Assembly (NCBI GenBank): GCA_904066235.2
Contig: CAJFCV020000004.1
Location: forward strand, 11,904,001 to 11,968,000
Direction of reading: 5' to 3'
DNA length: 64,000 bases
From: Bursaphelenchus xylophilus
Taxonomy: Eukaryota; Nematoda; Chromadorea; Rhabditida; Aphelenchoididae
This document shows positions 36,201 through 45,974 of the stretch, in pieces. Each line of letters opens with the position of its first letter. Position 1 is the first letter of the stretch. The notes below the pieces were generated by a model that ran no database searches, was not told the origin of the DNA, and saw nothing but the letters and a program-made list of their open reading frames with translations. The position numbers and the translations under genes are program-made.

Positions 36201-37372
36201 TCTGTCGGCCGGATTCTTTGATTCGCATCGGCGTTGGTACATGTCCCGAGGTTACACCTCCGCGGAACTCTACGCGACAACTTATGCGGACGCTGGACAG
36301 AAGAAGAGTTTGGTGACAAAGCTTATGAATTGTGAGGATGTTCAGAGTGTAAGGATTTAGCGGTAGTAAAAGTTGATAGTAGCAAAATTACAACGTTTCC
36401 TCTCTTTTACTATCTAATTATTAAACTAGTTAGTAAAGAATTTTCTGTGCTAGCAGCTTACAGAAACCTATGGGCTTGATTTTTTTTATACCTTCACTAT
36501 GTGTACGACATCTCTGTTTTCAGATTCGCACACTCATCCAAGCCGTTCACGAATACACTGGCTCTGTTGTAGATGTCCTCGGCTTTTCCATGGGAACCCC
36601 CATTTCGAGGAAGGCGATTCTCGGCGGAGAATGCGTGGATACTAAGGAGGACCTCGGAGGTCCCATCACCGACATGGTCGACACTTTTATCGCCGTTGGA
36701 GGAGTTGCCTATGGGATGGAGCAGTGCAAAAGCAACCATTGGGCGAGTTGCAACCTAATCAATGGAATGAATTGCACATCGCTCTACGAGGTGAGCAAGA
36801 AATTAAAACTTACAAAGGAAACACCAAATGCGAGGCTAAGATTTTCTTTCAATTTTGCACACACCTTGGACATACCTTATACGATAGAAATAGGCATGAA
36901 ACTTTTCATGAAGTTTTGCAAAAAAATTCGTGTTTTTTCTAAAGTCCGACTTAAAGTTTTTGCTCGTTTCTGCAAAGTGCGACCTAGCAATCTCGTATAT
37001 ATATGCCTTACCATTAGGAAACATGGCTCAAAATTTGCGCCAAGTTCACGCAGAACTAAACATCGTACATAGAAAACTTCCTCTGCAAGTCAAATAGTAT
37101 TAGTCCAAAATAAAACCCCTCACTTCTTTCAGAAGGACGTGAACGCACCAAATCAGCGGTACGAAGGTAAATTTTCCTTCGGAATCTACAGCTTGGACGA
37201 CCCGGTTATTGGCAGACATTGCTGCGGACATGACTGTGGATCCCTAAAGAACGCAAACCAAAACTTTCAACACAACGGCCTAGGACACGGCGGGATCGTG
37301 CTACAGACCAAGGAGCTACAGTACGTCCTCTTCAGGCAGCATTCCGCGAACCAAAATACGAGGAGAAATTAG
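33217..37372 (+). CDS. Secreted class-2 lipase (LipA-type alpha/beta hydrolase), copy A
   Basis: This is a lipase_2-family (EstA/LipB-like) hydrolase, the family of the nematode lips genes, predicted to cleave acyl esters outside the cell. Exons are 33217-33402, 36175-36348, 36524-36790 and 37133-37372, all phase 0, giving 288 residues. A signal peptide (MWCFAFIGLLFTGTQG) precedes FLTPDFREFLVENYG. The oxyanion-hole strand PVVFVHGS lies at about 63-70, and the nucleophile elbow GFSMG has Ser142. Cysteines later in the protein (GRHCCGHDCG) suggest disulphides. The first intron is 2.77 kb and contains a family B MITE, a 1.2-kb TIR element and a family C fragment. Intron 3 contains another family C relative. 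The poly(A) signal AATAAA is at 37428-37433. The start at 33217 matches copy B. Confidence 0.9.
33607..33732. repeat. Family B MITE, copy 9
   Basis: The left end is CAGTCTGTCGGGAAAATAATG-like and the right end is TTATTTTCCCGGCAGATTA. It lies in intron 1 of lipase A. Confidence 0.8.
34150..35366. mobile_element. 1.2-kb TIR element in lipase A intron 1
   Basis: The left arm (34150 to ~34363) and the right arm (~35140 to 35366) are inverted repeats of about 210 bp. They begin GGGGCCTGTTTCACTAAC and share AGCGAGAGAGCATCGAAAAC and CGAGAGAAACCGGACG. An internal hairpin (CCTCCATTTTTG at ~34811 against its complement at ~34895) surrounds CGTTCCGAAAGGGGCG. No transposase frame is visible, so the element is non-autonomous. 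The target duplication is not clear. Confidence 0.82.
35885..36013. repeat. Family C right-half fragment
   Basis: AATCTGCTAAGCGCGAGCTAGG through CAAAATCTGAGCGTCGCACT matches the right third of the complete family C copy. It lies in lipase A intron 1, 160 bp before exon 2. Confidence 0.65.
36808..37085. repeat. Short family C relative in lipase A intron 3
   Basis: The left end ACCAAATGCGAGGCTAAG and the right end CATCGTACATAGAAAACTTCC are degenerate family C termini. The middle keeps TTTCTGCAAAGTGCGACCTAG. The central part is deleted compared with the 449-bp copy. Confidence 0.6.
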
Positions 37373-37709
37373 GATCTTCGAATATTGTGTGTTGCTCCGA
37401 AAATGATGGTAAATATGATTGTAATCAAATAAAAGTGTCTCTTACCATCAGGCGAGGTCTCAATTTTGCAATACAGTCCGCATTTATGTGGATTTTTATG
37501 TGATTTGCCCACAAAATCCAAGTTCATCGCACAAAACACAGGTACTGTTACAGTACCCAAAATTATAGCGCATCAAAAGGCGATGTGACCTCGGACACAA
37601 ACCTTAACGATTGCGCAGCAAAACGTCTCTGACTTGTGAACCGAAAATGCCCTCTTATCCGTCGCCTACGTGAGCCGAGGCGCACTGACCGTTGCGCCGA
37701 CAGAGATTC

Positions 37710-37748
37710 TCTACCCTCCGCGAATTCGCCATCGTATATAAGCGAGAG
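37710..37748 (+). promoter_or_regulatory. Core promoter of lipase B
   Basis: TATATAA is at 37735-37741 within AATTCGCCATCGTATATAAG, nearly identical to the promoter of lipase A. The ATG follows 48 nt after the box. Confidence 0.75.
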
Positions 37749-37789
37749 GATCCACTCGTCGAATTAAAGGTGATAAATAACTTGGTTAC

Positions 37790-40012
37790 ATGACGATGCC
37801 CTGCTTTGCGATTATTGGACTGCTATTGATGGGGACCGAAGGCTATCTCACCCCCGATTTTCGAGAATTCTTGGTCCAAAATTATGATGAAGCAACGGCA
37901 AGAGCGTTGGAACGTTGGGATCTGTATGGAATTGGGAGTTTTGGAGGGAGAACGGAGAAGGATCAGGAGGTCAAAAATAAGGTGAGGATTATGCAAAGGG
38001 CTGAGCGAAATTAAATCAAATTATCATCGGGCCACTATGAAAAAATGGTCATAGAAATTTATTTGATAACATATTTGTAGAGTTGCCTATTCTGACAGGA
38101 TTTTTAAAGATCCATTTCCGGTTCAAAAAAGCCCGACGGCTTTAAGGAAAGAGAAAAATTTGGACTAAACTGCGATATATGAAAAGTATGTCGGGAAAAT
38201 AATGTGGATATGCCGCAGTGAAATTTCTCGCCTCACCGCAGTCGCCCACCACATCTCCAGCCGCGGTAAGCCGTTGTAAAGCGATTATGGTCAATTCCAA
38301 GGCAACCCACATTATTTTCCCGACAGGCTGATGTCATCGGACTATTGTAAAAAGATCATAAAGATAGTTGATACAAAATATGCAGACTTGCCTTCTACGG
38401 ACCGGATTTTTAAAGGTCAAATCGTTGAAAGATCTTTAGTTTGGAAAACCTTGTCGGTTGAAAAAAAATCACGCAAGATTTTCGGAATAAACGAAATTCT
38501 TTAGCAATTATCCGTGTCGGGAAAATAATGTGAATTCGTGGCGTGTTAAAACCGCCTATCTTCGCTTTGAGACGGCAAACCGCGGCTGGGAACTTAAAAT
38601 TCTCATCGAGGCGAGACTTTTGCTGCGATAAATCCACATTACTTTACCGACAGAGGTATAAGTTTGAAAATTAATTTTAGGATTGTTTCACGCAATTTTC
38701 AAACAACCACAATTCTACAGAACGCACAAGTTTCTAGCCTAAAATCCCTTAATCCAAAGATTCCAAGAACTCCTTTATTTTTTTTTTGGCCAAAGAACGT
38801 AAATTTTGATGCACGGCCTCTTCCAGTCTCCCCGTCCGGAACATCATGTTCTCATACATATAATCTAATCCACCCTTAATTCTTCTTCCTCTTCCCTTTC
38901 AAATTCGTCTAATATCATGCTTTCTGACACGTTACGAAGAACATACGCAACAAAATAGGAATCTGATTAGTCTAGTGAACTTACCCCTCTTTTTCAGCCA
39001 ATTATCTTCGTGCATGGGTCTACTTTGTCGGCCGGATTCTTCGATTCGCATCGTCGTTTTTTCCTGGCACGAGACTACAATTCCGCTGAGCTCTACGCTA
39101 CAACTTATGGATATGCGGGGTTGAAGAAGAACTTGTTCACAAAGATCATGGATTGCGAGAATGTTCAGAATGTAAGGGTTATAAGGGGATTAAAAAGATA
39201 CTGAAAAATGTCGAGATATCATATAGAGCATGACTTCTTCTATGGCAGTAGTTTACAGTAAACATGGCCCTGGGGTCCGGCCAAAAATCGAGAGCCGGCC
39301 TCAAACAGTTCGGCATGACAGAGCCTGAATTTCCAATTGTATCTTGCTGACACGCTATATTTCTCCCTTTTCAGGTCCGAAAACTCATCCAAGCCGTTCA
39401 CGAATACACCAATTCCACGGTAGATGTCCTCGCGTTCTCTATGGGAACAGCAATTTCGCGCAAAGCGATACTGGGCGGGGAATGTGTCGATACGAAAGAG
39501 AATCTTGGAGAACCCATCACTGACATTGTCGATACATTTATCGCGATTGGAGGAGTAGCTTATGGGATGGAACATTGTCATCACAAAAATTGGGAGAGCT
39601 GCAACGTAGTGAATGGAATGAAATGCACTTCGCTCTATTTGGTAAGCTAAACATGACGGTCTGAATTCAAATTTGCACACTTTTGGCTACATTCTTGGCT
39701 ACAAATTTGAAGCAAAAAAATTAATTTTAAAAAATTTATTTTGGTCCAAAATATAATTCATAAATCTTTCAGAGGGACGTCAACAAGCCCACCGAGCGAT
39801 ATGAAGGTCGATTTTCCTATGGAATCTACAGCAAGGATGACCCTGTGATTGGCAAAGAATGTTGTGGACATGACTGTGCCGCCCTGAAGAATGCAAATCA
39901 AAACTTTCTGAAGAACGGTCTAGAACATGGTGGGATCATCCTGCAGACCAAGGAGCTACAGTACAATCTGTTCAAAAAACATGCCGCAGAACGAAGGCGA
40001 AGGGGAAATTAG
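37790..40012 (+). CDS. Secreted class-2 lipase (LipA-type alpha/beta hydrolase), copy B
   Basis: This is the tandem paralogue of lipase A. Exons are 37790-37981, 38998-39171, 39375-39641 and 39773-40012, giving 290 residues. Exons 2, 3 and 4 have exactly the same lengths as in copy A. The signal peptide is MTMPCFAIIGLLLMGTEG; a second ATG at 37796 is an alternative start. The oxyanion strand PIIFVHGS and the nucleophile Ser144 are present, but the elbow reads AFSMG where copy A has GFSMG, a substitution at the usually conserved first Gly. The C-terminus (KKHAAERRRRGN) is more basic than in copy A. Intron 1 (1.0 kb) contains two family B copies. AATAAA is at 40086-40091, in the context ATCAAATAAAAGTG also seen in copy A. 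Confidence 0.9.
38186..38332. repeat. Family B MITE, copy 10
   Basis: The ends are TATGTCGGGAAAATAATGTG and CATTATTTTCCCGACAGGCTG-like. It lies in lipase B intron 1. Confidence 0.8.
38512..38660. repeat. Family B MITE, copy 11
   Basis: The ends are CCGTGTCGGGAAAATAATG and CATTACTTTACCGACAGAGG. It lies in lipase B intron 1, 180 bp from copy 10. Confidence 0.75.
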
Positions 40013-40179
40013 GATGTCCTTATAGTATTTATATGTATTGTATTTTCACCAGCGAAAAAATTTGTTGTAAATAAGTCTTTCATCAAATAAAAGTGCCCTT
40101 TACAATTTGTTGAGATCCTAATTTTGCAATACCACGCTCACTTGATAAGTATTATACTCCACGTTCTACTCTGACTGCT

Positions 40180-40345
40180 CTCCACGTTCCACGTACTCTC
40201 TCGGCCGCAAAGATCGTCGAATATCTCGGCTGCGTCCGCAAAGAGCGAGCTAAAACTTTTAGGGATTCATAAGTGACACATGCCCAACGTGTGTGTAAAA
40301 TTTAAAGAAAATCTGAACATCGCACTTGGAGCACTTTCCCTATTA
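40180..40345. repeat. Family C fragment
   Basis: The sequence includes CGAATATCTCGGCTGC, GCAAAGAGCGAGCTAAAAC and the terminus AATCTGAACATCGCACTTGG. It corresponds to part of the 449-bp element in rearranged order, so it is an old or recombined copy. Confidence 0.6.
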
Positions 40346-40696
40346 GATCACCAACTATGAGACAAGTTAACCCCACGTCAGAGTGCTACTATTGCCCTCA
40401 TTTACTTCTCTCGTTTGTTACTTGTTTAATCTTGCTTCATGTCAGACAAAATCCCAAACAAAAACTCTGATACGTGAGTTGAAATCTACCTTTTTCGCAG
40501 CGGGTTAAACCTAGTCCAGACGGCTTTACTTGTTTTCATGTGTTTCCAAAGGTTGCATCGTGGGTCTGCAATATCATTTAGAGGGAAATTGAGCTTTTAA
40601 AGCAGGGCTTCTCACGGAAATTTCAGGAAACCCACGGAGTGGCCTACATTTTTCTACCGCGATAATTTCGGAATTGCGTCAATTTCGGGACGGTAA

Positions 40697-42062
40697 ATAT
40701 ACTCCCGGACATATCTCTCTGACCACCCTGTAGCCCGGCTGTTAACTGAGCTACATGGTCCAAATTTTATCTGCCCAATCAGAAAGAGCTACAAAGCATG
40801 TGGAAAAACGGAATTTTTTATATTTGCACTTTAAGGGCATTTGTTTGGGCATTTTAAAAAAAATGGTGGACAAAACTTTCTGATCACTTAGGTAAATTGT
40901 TTGTAACTTCCGAAAAATGTTTGATACGGGGCTAAAACCGATAATACTGCATAGCACAGACATAGACACATATATCTATGGCAAAAAATTGGGGAGTAGC
41001 AACATACGTCGCAAGGGGTTGCGCATTCTGCGCATTACGTGATTTTGTTAGTATACGACGGCTCGCGGTGGGCTAGAAGGATAAAAAACGCACAGGATTA
41101 TGTAATTGGTCACACATAGTCAATCTCCGTCCATCATACCGAGGGATGTTAAGGGTTTCATCAAGCATGTGCAAAATCATTACAAAAATGACCAGCCGGC
41201 CGGACTTTAGCGGCCTGTAACTTTTTCAGAATCAGCCCAAACTGGCTGAAATTAAACATGGCTTAGCCCTACATAATGTAGAATAAAGCTATATTGGTGC
41301 TGACCCGGGCTTATGAAATGTCGAGGTGAAACTCCAGGAAAACGCAAACTTGAGGATTTTTTGGCAAATTTTGACCATTTCGTAATTACAAAATCGGAAC
41401 AGTTGCGTTTTTTTCGGATTTTGCGTCAGTGCGCGCATGAAATGCAAAGGTAACGGGAGATTGTTATCCTACATTCTTCAGTATGCACCAAAAAGTACTG
41501 TAGGGGATTTCCAGACTGATTTAATAAAAACGCCTGCGGTTATGATCAATTATTTAGAGACCGGCTTCTACCAAGTGGTTTGCTTAAGGCGTTGATGGCA
41601 TACTTCACATCGCAGGGCAGTAAGATTATGTATCACTAACTCCAACGAGTCTCTTATTGCTTTTTCTAAAACAAAAGAGTCGTCGTTGCCGCATAGGGCG
41701 TGATTTTAACGAGAAAAAGAGCGCTGCAAGAATACGAGTTGCTTGAGGGCACACGCCGAATTTGGTGGTAAAAAGCATACCCATCGTCCTTGTAGGTCCC
41801 TTAATAGTGTTCGAAGATAACTGAACCATGTCGCTTACTCAAGGAGACTGAGAAAACTTTAGTTATTTTAGGTGATCAGAAAGTTTTGTCCACCAATTTT
41901 TGAAAAAACCTGCATAACTCGCCTAAGGACAAAGACACAAGAAACATTTTTATGTGGCAGACTCTGCCTGCTATGACTAGTATACATGCCTAGTTTCAAA
42001 GTGATTCCGTTATATTCACTTGAGATATGGGTGGTCAGAAATTTATGTCCGGGAGTATAATA
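40697..42062. mobile_element. 1.37-kb TIR element
   Basis: The termini TACTCCCGGACATA at the left and their complement at the right are each flanked by TA. Subterminal inverted blocks also match (CTGACCACCC with its complement, and TTGGTGGACAAAACTTTCTGATC in both orientations near 40,865 and 41,880). No transposase-like frame is visible. The TA flanks and the end sequence suggest a Tc1/mariner-type non-autonomous element. Confidence 0.78.
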
Positions 42063-42226
42063 TGTCAAGCAGTTGTGTTCTGCATGCAGTTTTAACGCAA
42101 GTGCTAATTGTGAGATCAGACTGAGAATGAGCAGCATATTGACCGCCACAAATTTTACCTCGCCCTTGCTGGTGTAGCCATGTATTCTGACATTTTTCCG
42201 ATAGCTTTCGTAAACCGAAGGGACTA

Positions 42227-42482
42227 CAGTGAGAGATATGATCCAGTGGCAAAAACCGTACCATATTGCATCCGGGAAGTATCAACAATGCGGCAAAATG
42301 CTTCCATCTCCAAGTGAAAAAAGCTTCGGTTTGAAGGGCTCGCCCCATCCCTCACTAAAAGAGCGGGCGTGCTTTTGAAATCGGAGTTTTTTCACTTGGA
42401 GAGGGAAGCATTTTGCCACATTTTTGATACTTCCCGGAGGCAAAATGATACGTATTTTGCCACGGAATCAGGTCCCCCACTG
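42227..42482. mobile_element. Family A MITE, copy 5
   Basis: The ends are CAGTGAGAGATATGATCC and GAATCAGGTCCCCCACTG, with TA on both sides. It lies 210 bp upstream of the SLC22-like start codon. Confidence 0.86.
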
Positions 42483-42691
42483 TACATACGTTACGCCTAG
42501 ACAAAATCGGCTTGACAATGTGAGTCGTGTCCCTTTACAGAAGCCCTTCTTTTCCCTATATGTTATAACTTACGAGTAAACTTGCTTGCTATGAAAATCG
42601 CCCATTTTGAACTCATTAGCCTTTGCGAGACTCAAAAATTCTCCCGCCTACTCCGTGAACCTCGATTCTAAACACCGTTCAGTCTACAAGC

Positions 42692-45253
42692 ATGGGTGAT
42701 CAACACCACAGAAAGCGCTACTCGGTAAGCTCGATGCCAATCCGGCCAGAAGAGTTCCGAATGAGAGTGGCGTTGATGTCCGAGGTGGAGAAGAGTATCC
42801 ATCATGCAGGTCAAGTCCAAGTCCTGGTCAGCTCGGATAGGAGTGGTCTTCATCGAACTTCAATCGTGTCTTCGGCCTTTGAATTTCAAAATGCCGATCA
42901 AATCTTGGACTATTTAGGTAAAGAAAAATTCTTAACTTTGGCTGCAGAAATTCGAGTTTGTTTACCAGTCTGTCGGGAAAATAATGTGGATTTGTCGCAA
43001 CAAAATGTATCGCTTCAACGCAATCACATACCGTCGCAAAGCGATGATGGGCGATTCCATGGCGCGACGAATCCACATTATTTTCCCGACACACTGATAT
43101 GATAGATTTTGATGACAAAACAGTGAATTTTTCGATCTTGTTAACTCTCTTTAAATCAGCAATCAACATTTTTCAGGTTTCAAATCACCCATAATTCTCT
43201 ACACAATCCTCTGCATGGCCGTTTGTTGGAGCCTGGCGATCATGACAATTATGTGTTCCCACTTCTATGAGACCGGGATTGAATGTGAATATGGCGACAG
43301 AAAATGCGCCGCAGAAGCAAACGAGATGAAAACAATCGAAAAACAGTTCTTTTCTGGGAAAGATAAATGGTTGGGGCCGGAATGGTCGGCTTCAATATTC
43401 TTTATTGGCGATCTTTTAGGTGGAATTACGCTGAGCTACTATGCTGATGTGTAAGCTCTTGAAACATCAAGTTCGGCGGCATAGAGCGTTAGCTTCTTAT
43501 ACAGTGGCGGACCTGCTCCAGTGGCAAAAAACGTACCATTTTGTATCCGGGAAGTATCAAAAATATAGCAAAATACCTCCCTCTTCAAGTGAAAACACTC
43601 CCATTTCAAAAGCATCCGCTCTTTTTGAGAGTATTTTTAGCAGGAGAGGGAGGTATTTTGCCATATTTTTGGTACTTCCCGGATGCAAAATGGTACGTTT
43701 TTTGCCACTGGATCAGCTCCACCACTGTTGTTCGATAAATTTCAGGCATGGTCGGAAGAAAATAGTCTTCCCATCCATGTTTGTCATGGGATTTCTCCTC
43801 ATTGTCTCCACCTTTGCCACCACTTTAATTGGATTTTTGGTTCTTCGATTTATGGCCGGATTTTTTCTTACTGTAAGTTATCCCCGATCCATTGTAATCA
43901 GTCGATCCTAGGCCTCATTCGTGATAGTTTGGGTGCACGCCAGCGAATGTATCAGCGCCAGGTATCACGCAGTTTTATCCGTTATTTTCGGCTTCACCTG
44001 GGTTATTGGCTATGCTTGTGTTGCATTGATTGCAACATTCCTCCATGATTGGAGGCAAGCAACGATTATTGTGGCTGTTCCTCAGCTCATTATCTCGTTT
44101 TCTCTCTGGTTGTAGGTTTAAAAAAATATGACCTCTGATTTTAATGCGTATTTTACAAAAATTTCAAAATTTTAGCACTATCCCGGAGAGCTTCCAGTTT
44201 GTCGTCGAGAAACGCCGAAAACAAGAACTGCACATGTGGCTAAAATCTTCGCGAAACCCCTATTTAGACCAGAATGTCAATGCGGAAAAGTTTTTGCAGA
44301 CAACGCACAAGCATGTGGAGGATGAGGGAGCTGATGATCTGAGTGGATTTCTCAAGTATCTACAGGAACATACAGCAATCATAAAGATCGTCGTTATGTC
44401 CGCTTGCTTGTGGTAGGCCACGAACTAGGTTAACAAAGTCATCTGCTAACTAACGACACCGAATATGATCAAATATATTAGAATTACTCATCCAATTTTA
44501 GGATCTTCACTTTCCTCTGGTACCTCGGACTTTCGATGCAAAGTACATCCTTGGGAGGCGATGCATACAAAAATTTCTTACTCTCAGGACTAGTTGAGAT
44601 CCCAGGGCATATTATTAACCCACTTTTGATCAAAAACATTGGAAGGAAACGGACCACAGTCACAGTTTATACGCTCGGAACGGTCTGTTTACTCGGATTG
44701 TCCTATATCGAAGACAGTAAGTTAATCTCTAAGCATGCAGTTTGGAAACAACGTGAATGTCAAAGACAATTCTATTAGCCATGGGATGATACCTTATACA
44801 GCTATAAAAAACCAGGAGATAAGCTAAAAACATTATTTTAGCTCACTCCGACCTGTACCTATATGTTTGGATGTCGGCCAAGTGTTTATCAGCCGCCGCA
44901 TTCATGAACCTATTTATAAACGGCGCAGTAATTTTCCCCACAGCTATTCGAAACTCAGCAATGGGAATCTGCGCCGTCTGCAGCAACATCGGAGCTTCAA
45001 TCGGTCCCCATGTACCTCATCTGGTAAGATACTATAAAAATACCCGGAAAACCGACAAACTGCCTAATCTATTTGTAAAATCACAAGCTGTCTGTTTCAG
45101 AAGAGGTTTGGCCATCCTGTTCCATGGATTGTGTTCGCTCTGGCGACAGCAATCAGCGGAATGTTGGCCAATTCCATGCCAAAACCCGACCTAGAGGACG
45201 AAGAGCCAACAGTCAACGGATACGTCGAAGTTCCACTTGATGAGGAAGTGTAG
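42692..45253 (+). CDS. SLC22-like (organic ion) MFS transporter
   Basis: This is a predicted plasma-membrane major-facilitator transporter resembling organic cation/anion (SLC22) carriers; the substrate is unknown. Exons are 42692-42917, 43177-43450, 43746-43872, 43912-44111, 44176-44412, 44502-44716, 44842-45023 and 45101-45253. All phases agree and give 537 residues. A ~75-residue cytosolic N-terminus precedes TM1 (YTILCMAVCWSLAIM). The extracellular loop after it is short and Cys-containing (ECEYGDRKCAAEA). The MFS signature after TM2 is ADVHGRKK. After TM6 comes TIPESFQFVVEKRRKQE, the PES motif typical of this family. NIGRKRT marks the second half, and the C-terminus is acidic. Introns 1 and 2 carry family B and A MITEs. 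AATAAA is at 45315-45320. Confidence 0.87.
42966..43099. repeat. Family B MITE, copy 12 (typical)
   Basis: The left end is CAGTCTGTCGGGAAAATAATG-like and the right end is TTATTTTCCCGACACACTG. The arms extend inward (TGTGGATTTGTCGC and its complement), so the 134-bp element can fold along most of its length. It lies in SLC22-like intron 1. Confidence 0.85.
43502..43727. mobile_element. Family A MITE, copy 6
   Basis: The ends are CAGTGGCGGACCTGCTCC and GATCAGCTCCACCACTG, with TA on the left. It lies in SLC22-like intron 2 and ends 18 nt before exon 3, so it sits over the branch-point region. Confidence 0.86.
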
Positions 45254-45974
45254 GGAAGTGTAGCACTTCAGACTTCCATCTTTGACGTCGCTACCTCAAT
45301 TTCCCTCGTTTTTCAATAAAATCGTTTCGAAAATAAATCAATAGTGACATTGTGCCTCGCTATTATCGGTTTTTCTATTTTCTTGCCAAACCACAAGACT
45401 TCTCGTTTTACACGCACGTTTTACCGATGTTCTTATCAAATATCGGTGAGAGTTGTGTAGTAATTACACTGATTAGGTGAGAATTGAGTAGCTGTTTATT
45501 ATACATTACTTTTTTCCCTCCAAAGTCTTTTCGACTTCGCCCGGAACATTGCTTTATTTACAAGTTCTTCCAGTGTTCGTTGCTGCGTGCGGAAATCGAA
45601 TTGCACTGAATGTTTGCTTTGAAAGTGTTTTTCTTTGCTGTTATGATCGATTTTTTGTTGGAAAAGAACTTCAATTTTTGGCCTAGTATAATATCGAGAA
45701 TTCTCTCTCCAAACGTGATTTTGTTACAACCACAAGCCGCTGATTGATTCTCTTCACGTTGTTTTCCATCTTTTGCGGGTTTCTCTATGTTTTCCGATTG
45801 AAATTTGGTCAAAACGCAAGTTCATATAAACGTCTGGTTTTGCGTGAAAAAAATCAAAATTTCTTTTTTATTTTTTATGACATCTGATGGTTAGACACTA
45901 TTCATCGCGACCTTTTCAATTTTTCTCCCCTACGTTGAGTTTTGATCCTTTAATTTTTAGAATTATCTTGTACA
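45254..45974. other. Spacer before the oxidoreductase gene
   Basis: AATAAA of the upstream gene is at 45315-45320. AAATAAATCAATAGTGACATT follows at about 45,331, and a nearly identical string (AATAAATCAATAGTGACATT) lies upstream of qars-1 near 9,034. I know of no role for this shared motif. TTTTTAG at 45954-45960, 14 nt before the next ATG, is a candidate spliced-leader acceptor. Confidence 0.5.

Larger units (their letters stand above)
40092..42691. other. Intergenic region, lipase B to SLC22-like gene
   Basis: It holds a family C fragment (40180-40345), a 1.37-kb TIR element and a family A MITE, all listed separately. No additional gene is supported. Confidence 0.55.
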
